Of a stretch of 6,686 bases of DNA, positions 1 to 6,007 are shown piece after piece. Both the position numbers and the translations under genes were made by a program. The DNA lies in NCBI GenBank assembly GCA_964556885.1, contig CAZKYP010000174.1, forward strand, positions 1 to 6,686, read 5' to 3'. Within the stretch, counting starts at the first letter, position 1, and every line of letters begins with the position of its first letter. The stretch comes from CAZKYP01 sp964556885. Its GTDB lineage: Bacteria > Planctomycetota > Phycisphaerae > Sedimentisphaerales > Anaerobacaceae. Under the pieces are notes generated by a model that was not told where the DNA came from, searched no databases, and saw only the letters and a list, made by a program, of their open reading frames with translations.

Positions 1-101
1 TCAGCTCTATTACGATTGGTCTTGGCAACAAAGCCGCTCCGCAGGCCGGCGGCGGTACCGGTCATATATTTGTTGATGATATCCGCCTGTATCTTCCGTA
101 A
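1..101 (+). CDS. C-terminal end of a secreted modular protein, paralogue of the 857-residue protein downstream (5' part outside window)
   Basis: Reading from base 3, 32 codons are open up to a TAA at 99-101. The peptide ends GGGTGHIFVDDIRLYLP. It aligns without gaps to the last 32 residues of the protein encoded at 3110-5683 (ending GGGAGHVFVDDIRLYRP), with 23 of 32 positions identical by eye. It is therefore the tail of the same kind of C-terminal domain, probably a beta-sandwich on a secreted protein. Codon choice differs between the copies (for example CATATATTTGTT versus CATGTTTTCGTC), so this is not a recent exact duplication. Nothing can be said about the missing upstream portion. A strong terminator follows 43 bases after the stop, and the next gene is convergent on the opposite strand. 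Confidence 0.85.
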   Translation, partial: SSITIGLGNKAAPQAGGGTGHIFVDDIRLYLP

Positions 102-144
102 CAACAGGCTGTTTACTAACAGTATCTAATTTTGGTTAACTCTG

Positions 145-180
145 GGCCTATACCAGATGATTTGGTATAGGCCTTTTTTT
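145..180 (+). terminator. Strong Rho-independent terminator
   Basis: There is a perfect 11-bp stem (145-155 with 163-173, GGCCTATACCA / TGGTATAGGCC) and a 7-nt loop. A run of seven T follows directly at 174-180. It lies 43 bases after the stop of the truncated + strand gene. On the minus strand there is no T tract after the stem, so it probably serves only the rightward gene and insulates the convergent regulator. Its stem is related to the hairpin at 5734-5764. Confidence 0.92.
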
Positions 181-202
181 GTATAGATTTATCGAAGGAA
201 AA

Positions 203-1372
203 TTATCTCGGCCCGAATTTTTTTCGGTAGTGTAGCGGGCTTATCCCTTTTTGCTGCTTGAAATAGCGGGATATATTATTTGAGTACGAATATCCCAATA
301 ACCGTGCAATCTGGGATATTGGTAAGTTTGTTTCGGTCAGCATGTTTGCCATTTGATTTACACGGGTACGTGCTATCTCCTCGTGCACGGAATGTTTGCG
401 TACTTTGCGGAATCGCTGTTCCAGGGCCCGTCGGGACAGGCTTACAGCTTCTGCAACGTCACCGACCTGAATCAAATCTTTGGGATTCTTGCGGATAAAA
501 TTGATGGCTTCGGCAACCTGCCGGTCTTCGATTGCCGTGATATCTGTTGATTGTCTTGTGACGACATGCATGGGAAATATTGATAGTTCTTTCTCTTCTT
601 TCGTGAGTTGTTGGCCGCTCATCAATTTATGAAGGACTCTCGCGGCTTCATAGCCGGCGCTTTCAGTACTAAGTGCTATACTCGATAGCTGCGGGTAGGA
701 TAAGTTGCAGACCAGCTCATCATTATCCACGCCAAGAATCGCCACTTGTGTTGGGACATCCAAATCGGCAATCTTGCAGGCCGCGAGAACATCCTGGCTG
801 CGATCGTCGTTGCCGGCCATTACCCCTACAGGCTTCGGCAGTGATTCAAGCCATTTGGCGATTAAGGCTTGTTCTTTGTCCGCTGTACGCAGTCGCTTTG
901 CCTTGGGTTGTTGGTATAAATACGTCCTATAACCTGACTCGGCAATTATCCTTCTGAAATTTTCTCCTCGTTGCTGGGACCAGAGCATGTCATCGAAGCC
1001 GCAATAAGCGAATCTTTTGAATCCTCGTTCCAGTAAATATTCGGCGGCCATCCGGCTGATTTCGACCTGGTCGGTTACCATACGAAAGGTATTCTGGGTA
1101 GGTTTTTCGATACCCCGAATCATGGCGGGAAGCCCCGTGTTTACAATTGTCTTAATCAGATTCGAGTCCCATGTATAGCCAATGATTCCGTCTACTTCCA
1201 GCTCTTTTATCCATTTATATGGCTGTTCACGGCCTTTTTTGGTCATTTCCGGCTCCATATAAAACAGCCAGGGGCCGTGGAGATTCGAGTACTGAACAAT
1301 ACCATGAAGCAGGCTTCTGCCGAAAGCCCTCGACTTTTCGATAAGCAGGATAACTTTCAGAACTTTTGACAT
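203..1372 (-). CDS. XylR-like AraC-family transcriptional regulator with LacI/periplasmic-binding-protein sensor domain
   Basis: The 389-residue protein is close to the length of E. coli XylR (about 390). Residues about 5-275 form the sugar-sensing type I periplasmic-binding fold. Recognisable blocks are GRSLLHGIVQYSNLHGPW (18-35), DGIIGY (61-66), AAEYLLERGFKRFAYCG (109-125), GVMAGNDDRSQDVLAAC (183-199) and AILGVDNDELVCNLSYPQLS (211-230). Residues about 285-386 form the AraC DNA-binding domain with two helix-turn-helices, DVAEAVSLSRRALEQRFRK (305-323) and ISQIARLLGYSYSNNISRYF (352-371), ending ISPLHYRKKFG. Known relatives bind a monosaccharide and activate sugar-use genes; the ligand here cannot be read from sequence and need not be xylose. 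The ATG at 1370-1372 is taken as start because the first residues (MSKVLKVILLIEKS) match a normal family N-terminus; no clear Shine-Dalgarno precedes it. A weak TATAGT (minus strand, 1390-1385) could be its -10. It is divergent from the pseudopilin gene, and the tandem repeats at 1415-1451 lie just upstream, suggesting it controls the locus and perhaps itself. Confidence 0.93.
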   Translation of the reverse strand: MSKVLKVILLIEKSRAFGRSLLHGIVQYSNLHGPWLFYMEPEMTKKGREQPYKWIKELEVDGIIGYTWDSNLIKTIVNTGLPAMIRGIEKPTQNTFRMVTDQVEISRMAAEYLLERGFKRFAYCGFDDMLWSQQRGENFRRIIAESGYRTYLYQQPKAKRLRTADKEQALIAKWLESLPKPVGVMAGNDDRSQDVLAACKIADLDVPTQVAILGVDNDELVCNLSYPQLSSIALSTESAGYEAARVLHKLMSGQQLTKEEKELSIFPMHVVTRQSTDITAIEDRQVAEAINFIRKNPKDLIQVGDVAEAVSLSRRALEQRFRKVRKHSVHEEIARTRVNQMANMLTETNLPISQIARLLGYSYSNNISRYFKQQKGISPLHYRKKFGPR

Positions 1373-1414
1373 AATTTACTTACTACTATATCTGTTTTGC
1401 GACAGCAAGGGAAA

Positions 1415-1451
1415 TGCGTAAAATGATGGTGTTTTTGCGCAAAATAATGGG
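1415..1451 (+). promoter_or_regulatory. Tandem direct-repeat operator, probable binding site of the XylR/AraC-type regulator
   Basis: Two copies of tgcgYaaaatRatgg start at 1415 and 1436, with 13 of 15 bases identical. The start-to-start distance is 21 bp, two helical turns. AraC-family activators (for example AraC at I1-I2) bind tandem direct half-sites at this spacing, each monomer using its two helix-turn-helices. The repeats lie 43-79 bases upstream of the regulator's start codon, and the right-hand copy touches the -35 position of the rightward promoter. Assignment to this regulator is an inference from position and geometry. Confidence 0.6.
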
Positions 1452-1477
1452 TTATTGAGGCTAAAATCATCTATAAT
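1449..1477 (+). promoter_or_regulatory. Candidate activator-dependent rightward promoter for the pseudopilin gene
   Basis: A perfect TATAAT occurs at 1472-1477. At 17 bp upstream the -35 hexamer would be GGGTTA (1449-1454), a poor match to TTGACA. A consensus -10 with a poor -35 directly beside an AraC-type site is the usual form of a positively regulated promoter. The predicted start is near 1484, about 380 bases upstream of the pseudopilin start codon. A TTGAGG at 1455-1460 is too close to the -10 (11 bp) to serve as its -35. Confidence 0.5.
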
Positions 1478-1862
1478 ATAAATTTGAAGGCTGTACTATC
1501 GTTACTTTATGTGGTTATTTTATTGTGAGGTTCAATTGAAAATTTTATTAGGAGGATAAATCAGAAGAGAAAGATTATTGACGACTTTCTTTATTGTTGG
1601 GATTTGCTGGCAGCACAGAAAAGATATGCCTTTCACGGAGAGTTTGTTACCTTATGGATTGAGATTATGTTATACCTGTTAACGGTGTAGGGGCAGGAAA
1701 AGGTATTGGGTATGAACTGTCCGGAATGAGTGGGAAATTACACAAGCTAATGTTATCACGGCAATCTTTCTATGGTGCGAGCATTCTAAATTGGTTTGAT
1801 AAACTCTTATTTCTTTTAATGAGAACTGTTGTAGTGTTTTTCTGAAAATGGAAGTGGTTTTT

Positions 1863-2645
1863 ATGCGCAAAAGAAAAGGGTTTACATTAATTGAATTGCT
1901 TGTGGTCATCGCCATTATAGCGCTTCTTATGGGTATATTGATGCCGGCGTTGAGCAGGGTCAAGCAGCAGGCAAAGGACGTTGCCTGTAAGGGGAGACTC
2001 AAACAATGGACGCTGATCTTTGCTATGTATACTAACGATAACAACGGCTACTTTCATACAAGAACATTTGGTTCCCAGGAAGGTTATGACAGGCTGTGGT
2101 ATGTATTGTATCAGCCTTTGTATAAAGACCCGATGATGTTATGCTGTCCGGCCGCACAGAATCCCAACCAGAGCTTTGGTCCGTTTGGAACATGGGGCTG
2201 GGACGGCCCGACGGATCAGGATTGGGGCTGGGGAGGTAGCTGGATACCTGAGAATGGTCTTTACGGCAGCTACGCTTTCAGCCGATATATGCTGCATAAT
2301 AAGGGAAACGAGTACTGGGGCCAAACGGGAGTCAAAGGCGCTGATAATATCCCTGTATTTCTCGATTGTCAATATGTGGCGATCCAACCGTCCTCTAAGG
2401 ACACGCCTCCTGAATATGATGGTGGGCGTAAAAGTGGAAACGAGATGCAGTTTTCGTGTATGGGCCGGCATGTCGATCATATCAATGTTTTATTTTTAGA
2501 CTGGACGGTGAGGAGTGTTGACCTGAAAGAACTCTGGACTCTCAAATGGAGCCCGACTTTCGACACGGCGGGACCATGGACAAAAGCCGGCAATGCAACT
2601 TCGAGCGATTGGCCGGTTTGGATGAGAAATTTTAAAGATTATTAA
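1863..2645 (+). CDS. Pseudopilin-like protein with type IV prepilin N-terminus and H-X9-D-type C-terminal block
   Basis: Starting at 1863 gives 260 residues. MRKRKG is followed by FTLIELLVVIAIIALLMG, a textbook class III signal: prepilin peptidase should cut after G6, F7 becomes the methylated first residue, and E11 is the conserved Glu5 of the mature protein. One hydrophobic helix (about 7-30) is followed by a soluble domain with a Trp/Gly-rich stretch (111-127), a CC pair (94-95) and a block from H203 to D213 (exactly H-X9-D) leading into LKELWTLKW (221-229). In the planctomycetal prepilin-associated 'H-X9-DG' family the Asp is normally followed by Gly; here it is Trp214. Such proteins are thought to be minor pilins or T2SS pseudopilins at the inner membrane or in a periplasmic/surface fibre. 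The start is chosen because GGAAG (1850-1854) sits 8 bases upstream and the leader is short; an in-frame ATG at 1848 would add MEVVF and lacks a ribosome site. The upstream regulator is divergent; the substrate or cargo is unknown. Confidence 0.88.
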   Translation: MRKRKGFTLIELLVVIAIIALLMGILMPALSRVKQQAKDVACKGRLKQWTLIFAMYTNDNNGYFHTRTFGSQEGYDRLWYVLYQPLYKDPMMLCCPAAQNPNQSFGPFGTWGWDGPTDQDWGWGGSWIPENGLYGSYAFSRYMLHNKGNEYWGQTGVKGADNIPVFLDCQYVAIQPSSKDTPPEYDGGRKSGNEMQFSCMGRHVDHINVLFLDWTVRSVDLKELWTLKWSPTFDTAGPWTKAGNATSSDWPVWMRNFKDY

Positions 2646-2655
2646 TCTTTTTGTT
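2634..2655 (+). terminator. Weak terminator-like hairpin spanning the stop codon
   Basis: AAAGATT (2634-2640) pairs with AATCTTT (2644-2650) across a 3-nt loop, and TTGTTT continues the T-rich tail. The stem is only 7 bp and mostly A-T, and it includes the TAA stop of the pseudopilin gene. It may cause partial termination, or it may be chance in AT-rich DNA. No stronger terminator was seen before 3110, so read-through from the pseudopilin into the next gene is possible. Confidence 0.25.
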
Positions 2656-3109
2656 TGGTATTGGCGTTATATTTTACGGAAGCGATGTGTACAGGAGGTT
2701 TAATCTAACGGCAGAAGATTGGTTTATAAACGAATTTTCTGATAGTTTTTGGAAGTTAATTTTTTCCAGCCGGAGTATCGGCCTTATGCTTCTATATTTG
2801 TAGCTACGTTACATTTGAGAGGAGGTGCTAAGGTAGAAAATTTCATTTCTTTTTCTTTGTTCCTGGCTATACAGTTGTCGGTGCTTTTAAGAGGAGTTTG
2901 AATAAGTCGGGAAAATAAGTTTGTTACTAATGGTTTGCATTTTATTTTTTCTGAATTTCATCTGTATTATATGAAATTAGCTATCAAAAACACCGATAAT
3001 TAAACAGAAATCCTGAAATGCACACTCAGCTTTCTGGATTAGGTGCTATGAGTAATGTTTTGTACTTTAAAAGTTTTTTTGTGAATGAATTTATTAGAAA
3101 GGTTAGCGT
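2646..3109. other. AT-rich intergenic region between pseudopilin and large secreted protein
   Basis: This 464-base gap holds no recognisable gene. It contains two perfect AGGAGG motifs (2693-2698 and 2820-2825) without a proper start codon downstream, an 8-bp inverted repeat (2954-2978), and a GATAAT at 2995-3000 with no good -35. It also carries a 31-codon ATG ORF (3018-3113) whose TGA overlaps the ATG of the next gene as ATGA. The repeated Shine-Dalgarno cores could be relics of lost small genes or RNA elements. No protein family is recognised in any frame. Confidence 0.5.
2954..2978. repeat. Perfect 8-bp inverted repeat, possible operator
   Basis: AATTTCAT (2954-2961) and ATGAAATT (2971-2978) are separated by 9 bases. 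There is no following T tract, so it does not look like a terminator. The same half, AATTTCAT, also occurs alone at 2839-2846. It lies about 130 bases upstream of the large secreted-protein gene and could bind a dimeric regulator, but AT-rich palindromes of this size also arise by chance. Confidence 0.25.
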
Positions 3110-5683
3110 ATGAAAGGTGCACATTTACAACTTAGCAGGCAATTAATGAAAAAGAGTGTATTCTTGTTTTTGGCATTTGCACTGACGGCGTTCTGCGGCT
3201 TGGCCGGACAAACGGCTAATGCTCAAAATGTCGTCCTTAAGCTGGATATCAACAACAGAAATGTCGCAGCGGAAACGGAACCCGGTTTCAAGTCATTTAC
3301 TATTGCCGACAGCGGGACGGATGTAAACGGTGTTACAATCGAGCTTGCAGGCACTCTCGATTCACGTCGACGAGGCGCACCGACTGGAATAGAATACGAA
3401 CAGATCTATCGCGATTTCATTTTTTCGCGGCCGGGTGGAATGACACTTACTTTATCCGGGCTTGAATCTAACGCAAATTATGAGATAACTATCTTCGCTT
3501 ATGACACGAGCAGCGCAGGTAACCGTATTGCGGACTGGATGTCCAATGGGGAGCTTGTTCTTACGACCAGCTTTACAGGTGGAGTAGATCCAACGAGTGC
3601 GGACAGCCATGCTTTTACCGGTACGGCACAATCGGACGAAAGCGGCAAACTTGTGCTGGAATGTGTCGCTAATCCGGACACTGCTGAAATATCAGGCGCC
3701 TCCAATCCGTTCGGTTTTATGAACGGCCTGATAGTCTCTACAACTGCCATTCCGACCAAAGCACGGGAGCCGATTCCGGCCGACAGGTCATTGTATTCTG
3801 AAACGAGCGTGACTCTCGGCTGGACACCGGGAGGTTATGCAACTTCCAACAATGTGTATTTCGGAACAAGCTTTAACGACGTCAATGATGCTACACCGGA
3901 CGATCCCGACATTTTCCTCGGCAATACAGCAGGTAATTCCTTCGCAATCGGTTCGGAAGGTAATCCATATCCCGAAGGGCTGGTTCGCGGAACCACTTAT
4001 TACTGGAGAGTCGACGGTGTAAATCAGGGAAATCCCGATAGTCCGTGGAAAGGCAACGTCTGGAGATTTACCGTTGCCCCGATAGCGGCATCCAATCCGG
4101 GCCCGGTCAACAGCTCATTGTTCGCTGATTCGGAACCTCTGCTGGTCTGGGATCCCGGTGCCTACTCGATTGAACATCATGTGTATTTCGGTGGCAACTA
4201 CGACGATGTTGCAGCCGGAACAGGCAATACGGATAAAGGTACTACTACCGAACCCAATTATGCTCCCGGCACTCTCGACCTTGAAACCACTTATTACTGG
4301 CGTGTCGATGAGTTCGACGGTACGGACACGATTACAGGTGATGTATGGAGCTTTACAACAACCGGCCCGGAGAATGGCACGGTTGTCATGGAAATGTGGA
4401 ATGATATTGCCGGTAACGTTTTAACGGCTCTTGAGGCCGATCCTCGCTATCCGGATATGCCGAGCTCGACCGAATTACTAACAGAATTCAGCACTGCTGA
4501 CAGTATCGGAGACAACTACGGTGCACGAATTTACGGCTGGCTTTATGTGCCGCTGACCGGTGAATATACGTTCTATTTCACCAGTGCCGACGAAGGTAGT
4601 TTGTACCTGAGTACCAATGACGACCCTGCTAACGTCGTGTTGCTCGCTCATGAACCTACCTGGGGACAATATGACGCTTTTGTTCGTTGGTCCGTACCTA
4701 TCATGCTAGTCGGTGGTGAGAAATATTACATCGAGGCAGTATGGAAAGAGGGTGGCGATTGGGACCACTGCCGAGCAGCCTGGGTGGGTGCCGGTATCCG
4801 TGACCAGGAAGTTATTCAGGGCAGTTACCTGTCACCATTCGCACCTATTGAATCTTACGGTCCGAATCCGAATGACGGCAGCGTAGATGTGAGGGTCGAT
4901 CCTGTTCTTAAATGGAAAGCCGGCAAACACGCCGCTTCGCACCTCGTGTATTTCGGCACCGATCCGCAGGCTCTTGGCCAGGTCACAACGAGACAGCTCG
5001 GCGATGAGAGTTTCGTTCCCGCTTCACAGCTTGCGTTCAACCAGACTTATTACTGGCGAGTTGACGAAGTCAACGACGTAAATCCGGATAGCCCATGGAC
5101 AGGTTTTCTGTGGAGCTTTACAACAGGCAACTACCTTGTTGTCGAAGATTTCGAGGATTACAACGATTATCCGCCGAATGAAATCTGGAATACATGGCTT
5201 GATGGATTTGAGGATCCGACGAACGGTTCGACGGCGGGTTATCCCAATCCCGATTTCGTTGTCGGTGAACATTACCTGGAGACGACTATTGTCCATGGCG
5301 GTACTCAGTCAATGCCCATATTCTACGACAATACAGTCGGGATTTCAGAGGTGACCAGGTCTTTCAGTTCGACTATGCGTAACTGGACACGCGACGGTGT
5401 TGTTACTTTGACTTTGTGGTATTACGGCGATGCGGCCAATGCCGCCGAGCCGATGTATGTTGCTCTGAACGGCAGTGCTGTGGTTACTAACCCTGATGCC
5501 AATGCGGCTTTAGTTACCGAATGGACACCGTTGCCTATTCCGCTGCAGGAATTCGCAAATAAGGGTGTAAACCTTAGTAGCGTTAATTCGATGTCGATAG
5601 GTTTTGGAAACAAGGCCAATCCGCAGCTTGGCGGTGGTGCCGGTCATGTTTTCGTCGATGATATTCGTTTGTATAGACCGTAA
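3110..5683 (+). CDS. Large secreted modular protein: signal peptide, N-terminal beta domain, three FN3-like repeats with a PA14 domain inserted, C-terminal FVDDIRLY domain
   Basis: The protein has 857 residues. Domains in order: a signal peptide with its hydrophobic core about 16-31 and likely cleavage after ANA (36-38); an N-terminal beta-rich domain (about 40-213) of unrecognised family; FN3-like repeats at about 218-323 and 324-418; a PA14-like domain (about 424-575), with YGWLYVPLTGEYTFYFTSAD (475-494) and a GGDWDHCRAAWVG end; a third FN3-like repeat (about 578-674); and a C-terminal domain (about 676-857) with VEDFEDYND, IVHGGTQSMP and FVDDIRLYRP. PA14 domains in other proteins bind glycans, which suggests polysaccharide binding or adhesion outside the cell; no catalytic motif was seen. 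There is no PEP-CTERM, LPXTG or dockerin tail, so how it is held at the surface is unclear. AAAGG (3098-3102) lies 7 bases before the ATG at 3110. An in-frame ATG at 3146 (MKKSVFLF) would give a more typical signal peptide and is a real alternative. A terminator follows 50 bases after the stop. Confidence 0.88.
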   Translation: MKGAHLQLSRQLMKKSVFLFLAFALTAFCGLAGQTANAQNVVLKLDINNRNVAAETEPGFKSFTIADSGTDVNGVTIELAGTLDSRRRGAPTGIEYEQIYRDFIFSRPGGMTLTLSGLESNANYEITIFAYDTSSAGNRIADWMSNGELVLTTSFTGGVDPTSADSHAFTGTAQSDESGKLVLECVANPDTAEISGASNPFGFMNGLIVSTTAIPTKAREPIPADRSLYSETSVTLGWTPGGYATSNNVYFGTSFNDVNDATPDDPDIFLGNTAGNSFAIGSEGNPYPEGLVRGTTYYWRVDGVNQGNPDSPWKGNVWRFTVAPIAASNPGPVNSSLFADSEPLLVWDPGAYSIEHHVYFGGNYDDVAAGTGNTDKGTTTEPNYAPGTLDLETTYYWRVDEFDGTDTITGDVWSFTTTGPENGTVVMEMWNDIAGNVLTALEADPRYPDMPSSTELLTEFSTADSIGDNYGARIYGWLYVPLTGEYTFYFTSADEGSLYLSTNDDPANVVLLAHEPTWGQYDAFVRWSVPIMLVGGEKYYIEAVWKEGGDWDHCRAAWVGAGIRDQEVIQGSYLSPFAPIESYGPNPNDGSVDVRVDPVLKWKAGKHAASHLVYFGTDPQALGQVTTRQLGDESFVPASQLAFNQTYYWRVDEVNDVNPDSPWTGFLWSFTTGNYLVVEDFEDYNDYPPNEIWNTWLDGFEDPTNGSTAGYPNPDFVVGEHYLETTIVHGGTQSMPIFYDNTVGISEVTRSFSSTMRNWTRDGVVTLTLWYYGDAANAAEPMYVALNGSAVVTNPDANAALVTEWTPLPIPLQEFANKGVNLSSVNSMSIGFGNKANPQLGGGAGHVFVDDIRLYRP
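3761..5131 (+). repeat. Three diverged FN3-like protein repeats (third separated by the PA14 domain)
   Basis: The repeats cover residues about 218-323, 324-418 and 578-674 of the large secreted protein. Each follows the order VYFG (249-252, 358-361, 613-616), TYYWRVD (296-302, 394-400, 646-652) and W-x-F-T (318-321, 413-416, 668-671). At DNA level only the TYYW core is identical: acttattactgg at 3995-4006, 4289-4300 and 5045-5056. The first and third repeats also share NPDSPW before the last strand. The rest has diverged, consistent with old internal duplication. Confidence 0.8.
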
Positions 5684-5733
5684 CGGCGAATAGAGAAAAA
5701 TATTATGACTATGTCTTTCGTTGAGTATTATAT

Positions 5734-5770
5734 TGGGCCTGTACGGATATTCTGTACAGGCCCATTTGTT
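5734..5770 (+). terminator. Rho-independent terminator of the large secreted-protein gene
   Basis: A perfect 11-bp stem, TGGGCCTGTAC (5734-5744) with GTACAGGCCCA (5754-5764), and a 9-nt loop are followed by TTTGTT. The T tract is interrupted, so it may be somewhat weaker than the terminator at 145-180. It lies 50 bases after the TAA. Confidence 0.8.
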
Positions 5771-5950
5771 CTGTCAGGGTAAGGAGTTTCTGCGCAGCCC
5801 TGTATCAAGCCAAGGAAGTTGATTTTTTGTAAATAATTCTGTTGTATGTATGTTCGTATAGTGTAAATATGATGGCTATTTCATCAATATTATTGTTTCA
5901 TAACGTTAATATGGATTAAAAAATGGAGCTGGCTTTACGTTGTTTGTGTT

Positions 5951-5978
5951 TTGATATGTGGTCAGAACATGATATTTT
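5951..5978 (+). promoter_or_regulatory. Candidate extended -10 promoter for the 3'-terminal gene
   Basis: TTGATA (5951-5956, five of six to consensus) and TATTTT (5973-5978, four of six) are separated by 16 bp. A TG at 5970-5971 sits one base before the -10, forming an extended -10. The predicted start near 5985 gives a short leader of about 30 nt that contains the strong ribosome binding site. The preceding terminator supports independent transcription of this gene. Confidence 0.5.
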
Positions 5979-6001
5979 ATTGTTGGGGGAAAAAATCCTA
6001 A

Positions 6002-6007
6002 AGGAGG
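6002..6007 (+). promoter_or_regulatory. Consensus Shine-Dalgarno AGGAGG fixing the start at 6014
   Basis: AGGAGG is followed by a 6-nt spacer and ATG at 6014-6016. It is the strongest ribosome binding site attached to a gene in this window, and together with the signal peptide it makes the start call secure. Confidence 0.85.

Larger units (their letters stand above)
1373..1847. other. Long AT-rich divergent intergenic region
   Basis: This 475-base gap holds the tandem operator-like repeats (1415-1451) and a rightward promoter candidate with -10 at 1472-1477. If that promoter is used, the pseudopilin mRNA has a leader of roughly 360 nt. Within the leader is a perfect AGGAGG (1550-1555) with no ATG, GTG or TTG at usable distance, although the frame across it is open from 1529 to a TAG at 1688-1690. 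There is also a 39-codon ATG ORF (1726-1845) without a recognisable ribosome binding site, ending 2 bases before the ATG at 1848. No protein homology is recognised for either. No convincing riboswitch fold was seen by eye. Confidence 0.6.

Noticed and set aside
1864..1878. Third partial match (12/15) to the operator repeat, tgcgcaaaagaaaag
   Set aside because: It lies in codons 1-5 of the pseudopilin encoding the basic leader MRKRK, has no partner at 21 bp, and is probably coincidental.
1679..2044. 121-codon minus-strand ORF overlapping the pseudopilin start
   Set aside because: It is antisense to the conserved prepilin signal region, has low-complexity content without a recognisable family, and the + strand frame is clearly the real gene.
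2139..2499. Overlapping ORFs of 107-113 codons on both strands inside the pseudopilin gene
   Set aside because: Out-of-frame shadows of the conserved + strand coding sequence; no family features.
2815..2901. TTG-initiated frame over AGGAGG with a hydrophobic stretch (FISFSLFLAIQLSVLL)
   Set aside because: The AGGAGG lies after the TTG, not before it, and the hydrophobicity follows from a T-rich pyrimidine run; no evidence of coding.
3499..5619. Several minus-strand and out-of-frame ORFs within the large secreted-protein gene
   Set aside because: Shadows of a long, domain-consistent frame; none has a ribosome site or a recognisable motif.
5775..5908. CTGCGCAG and TAACGTTA palindromes and a CAGGG/CCCTG pairing
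   Set aside because: Short palindromes without T tracts, repeats or promoter context; expected by chance at this length.
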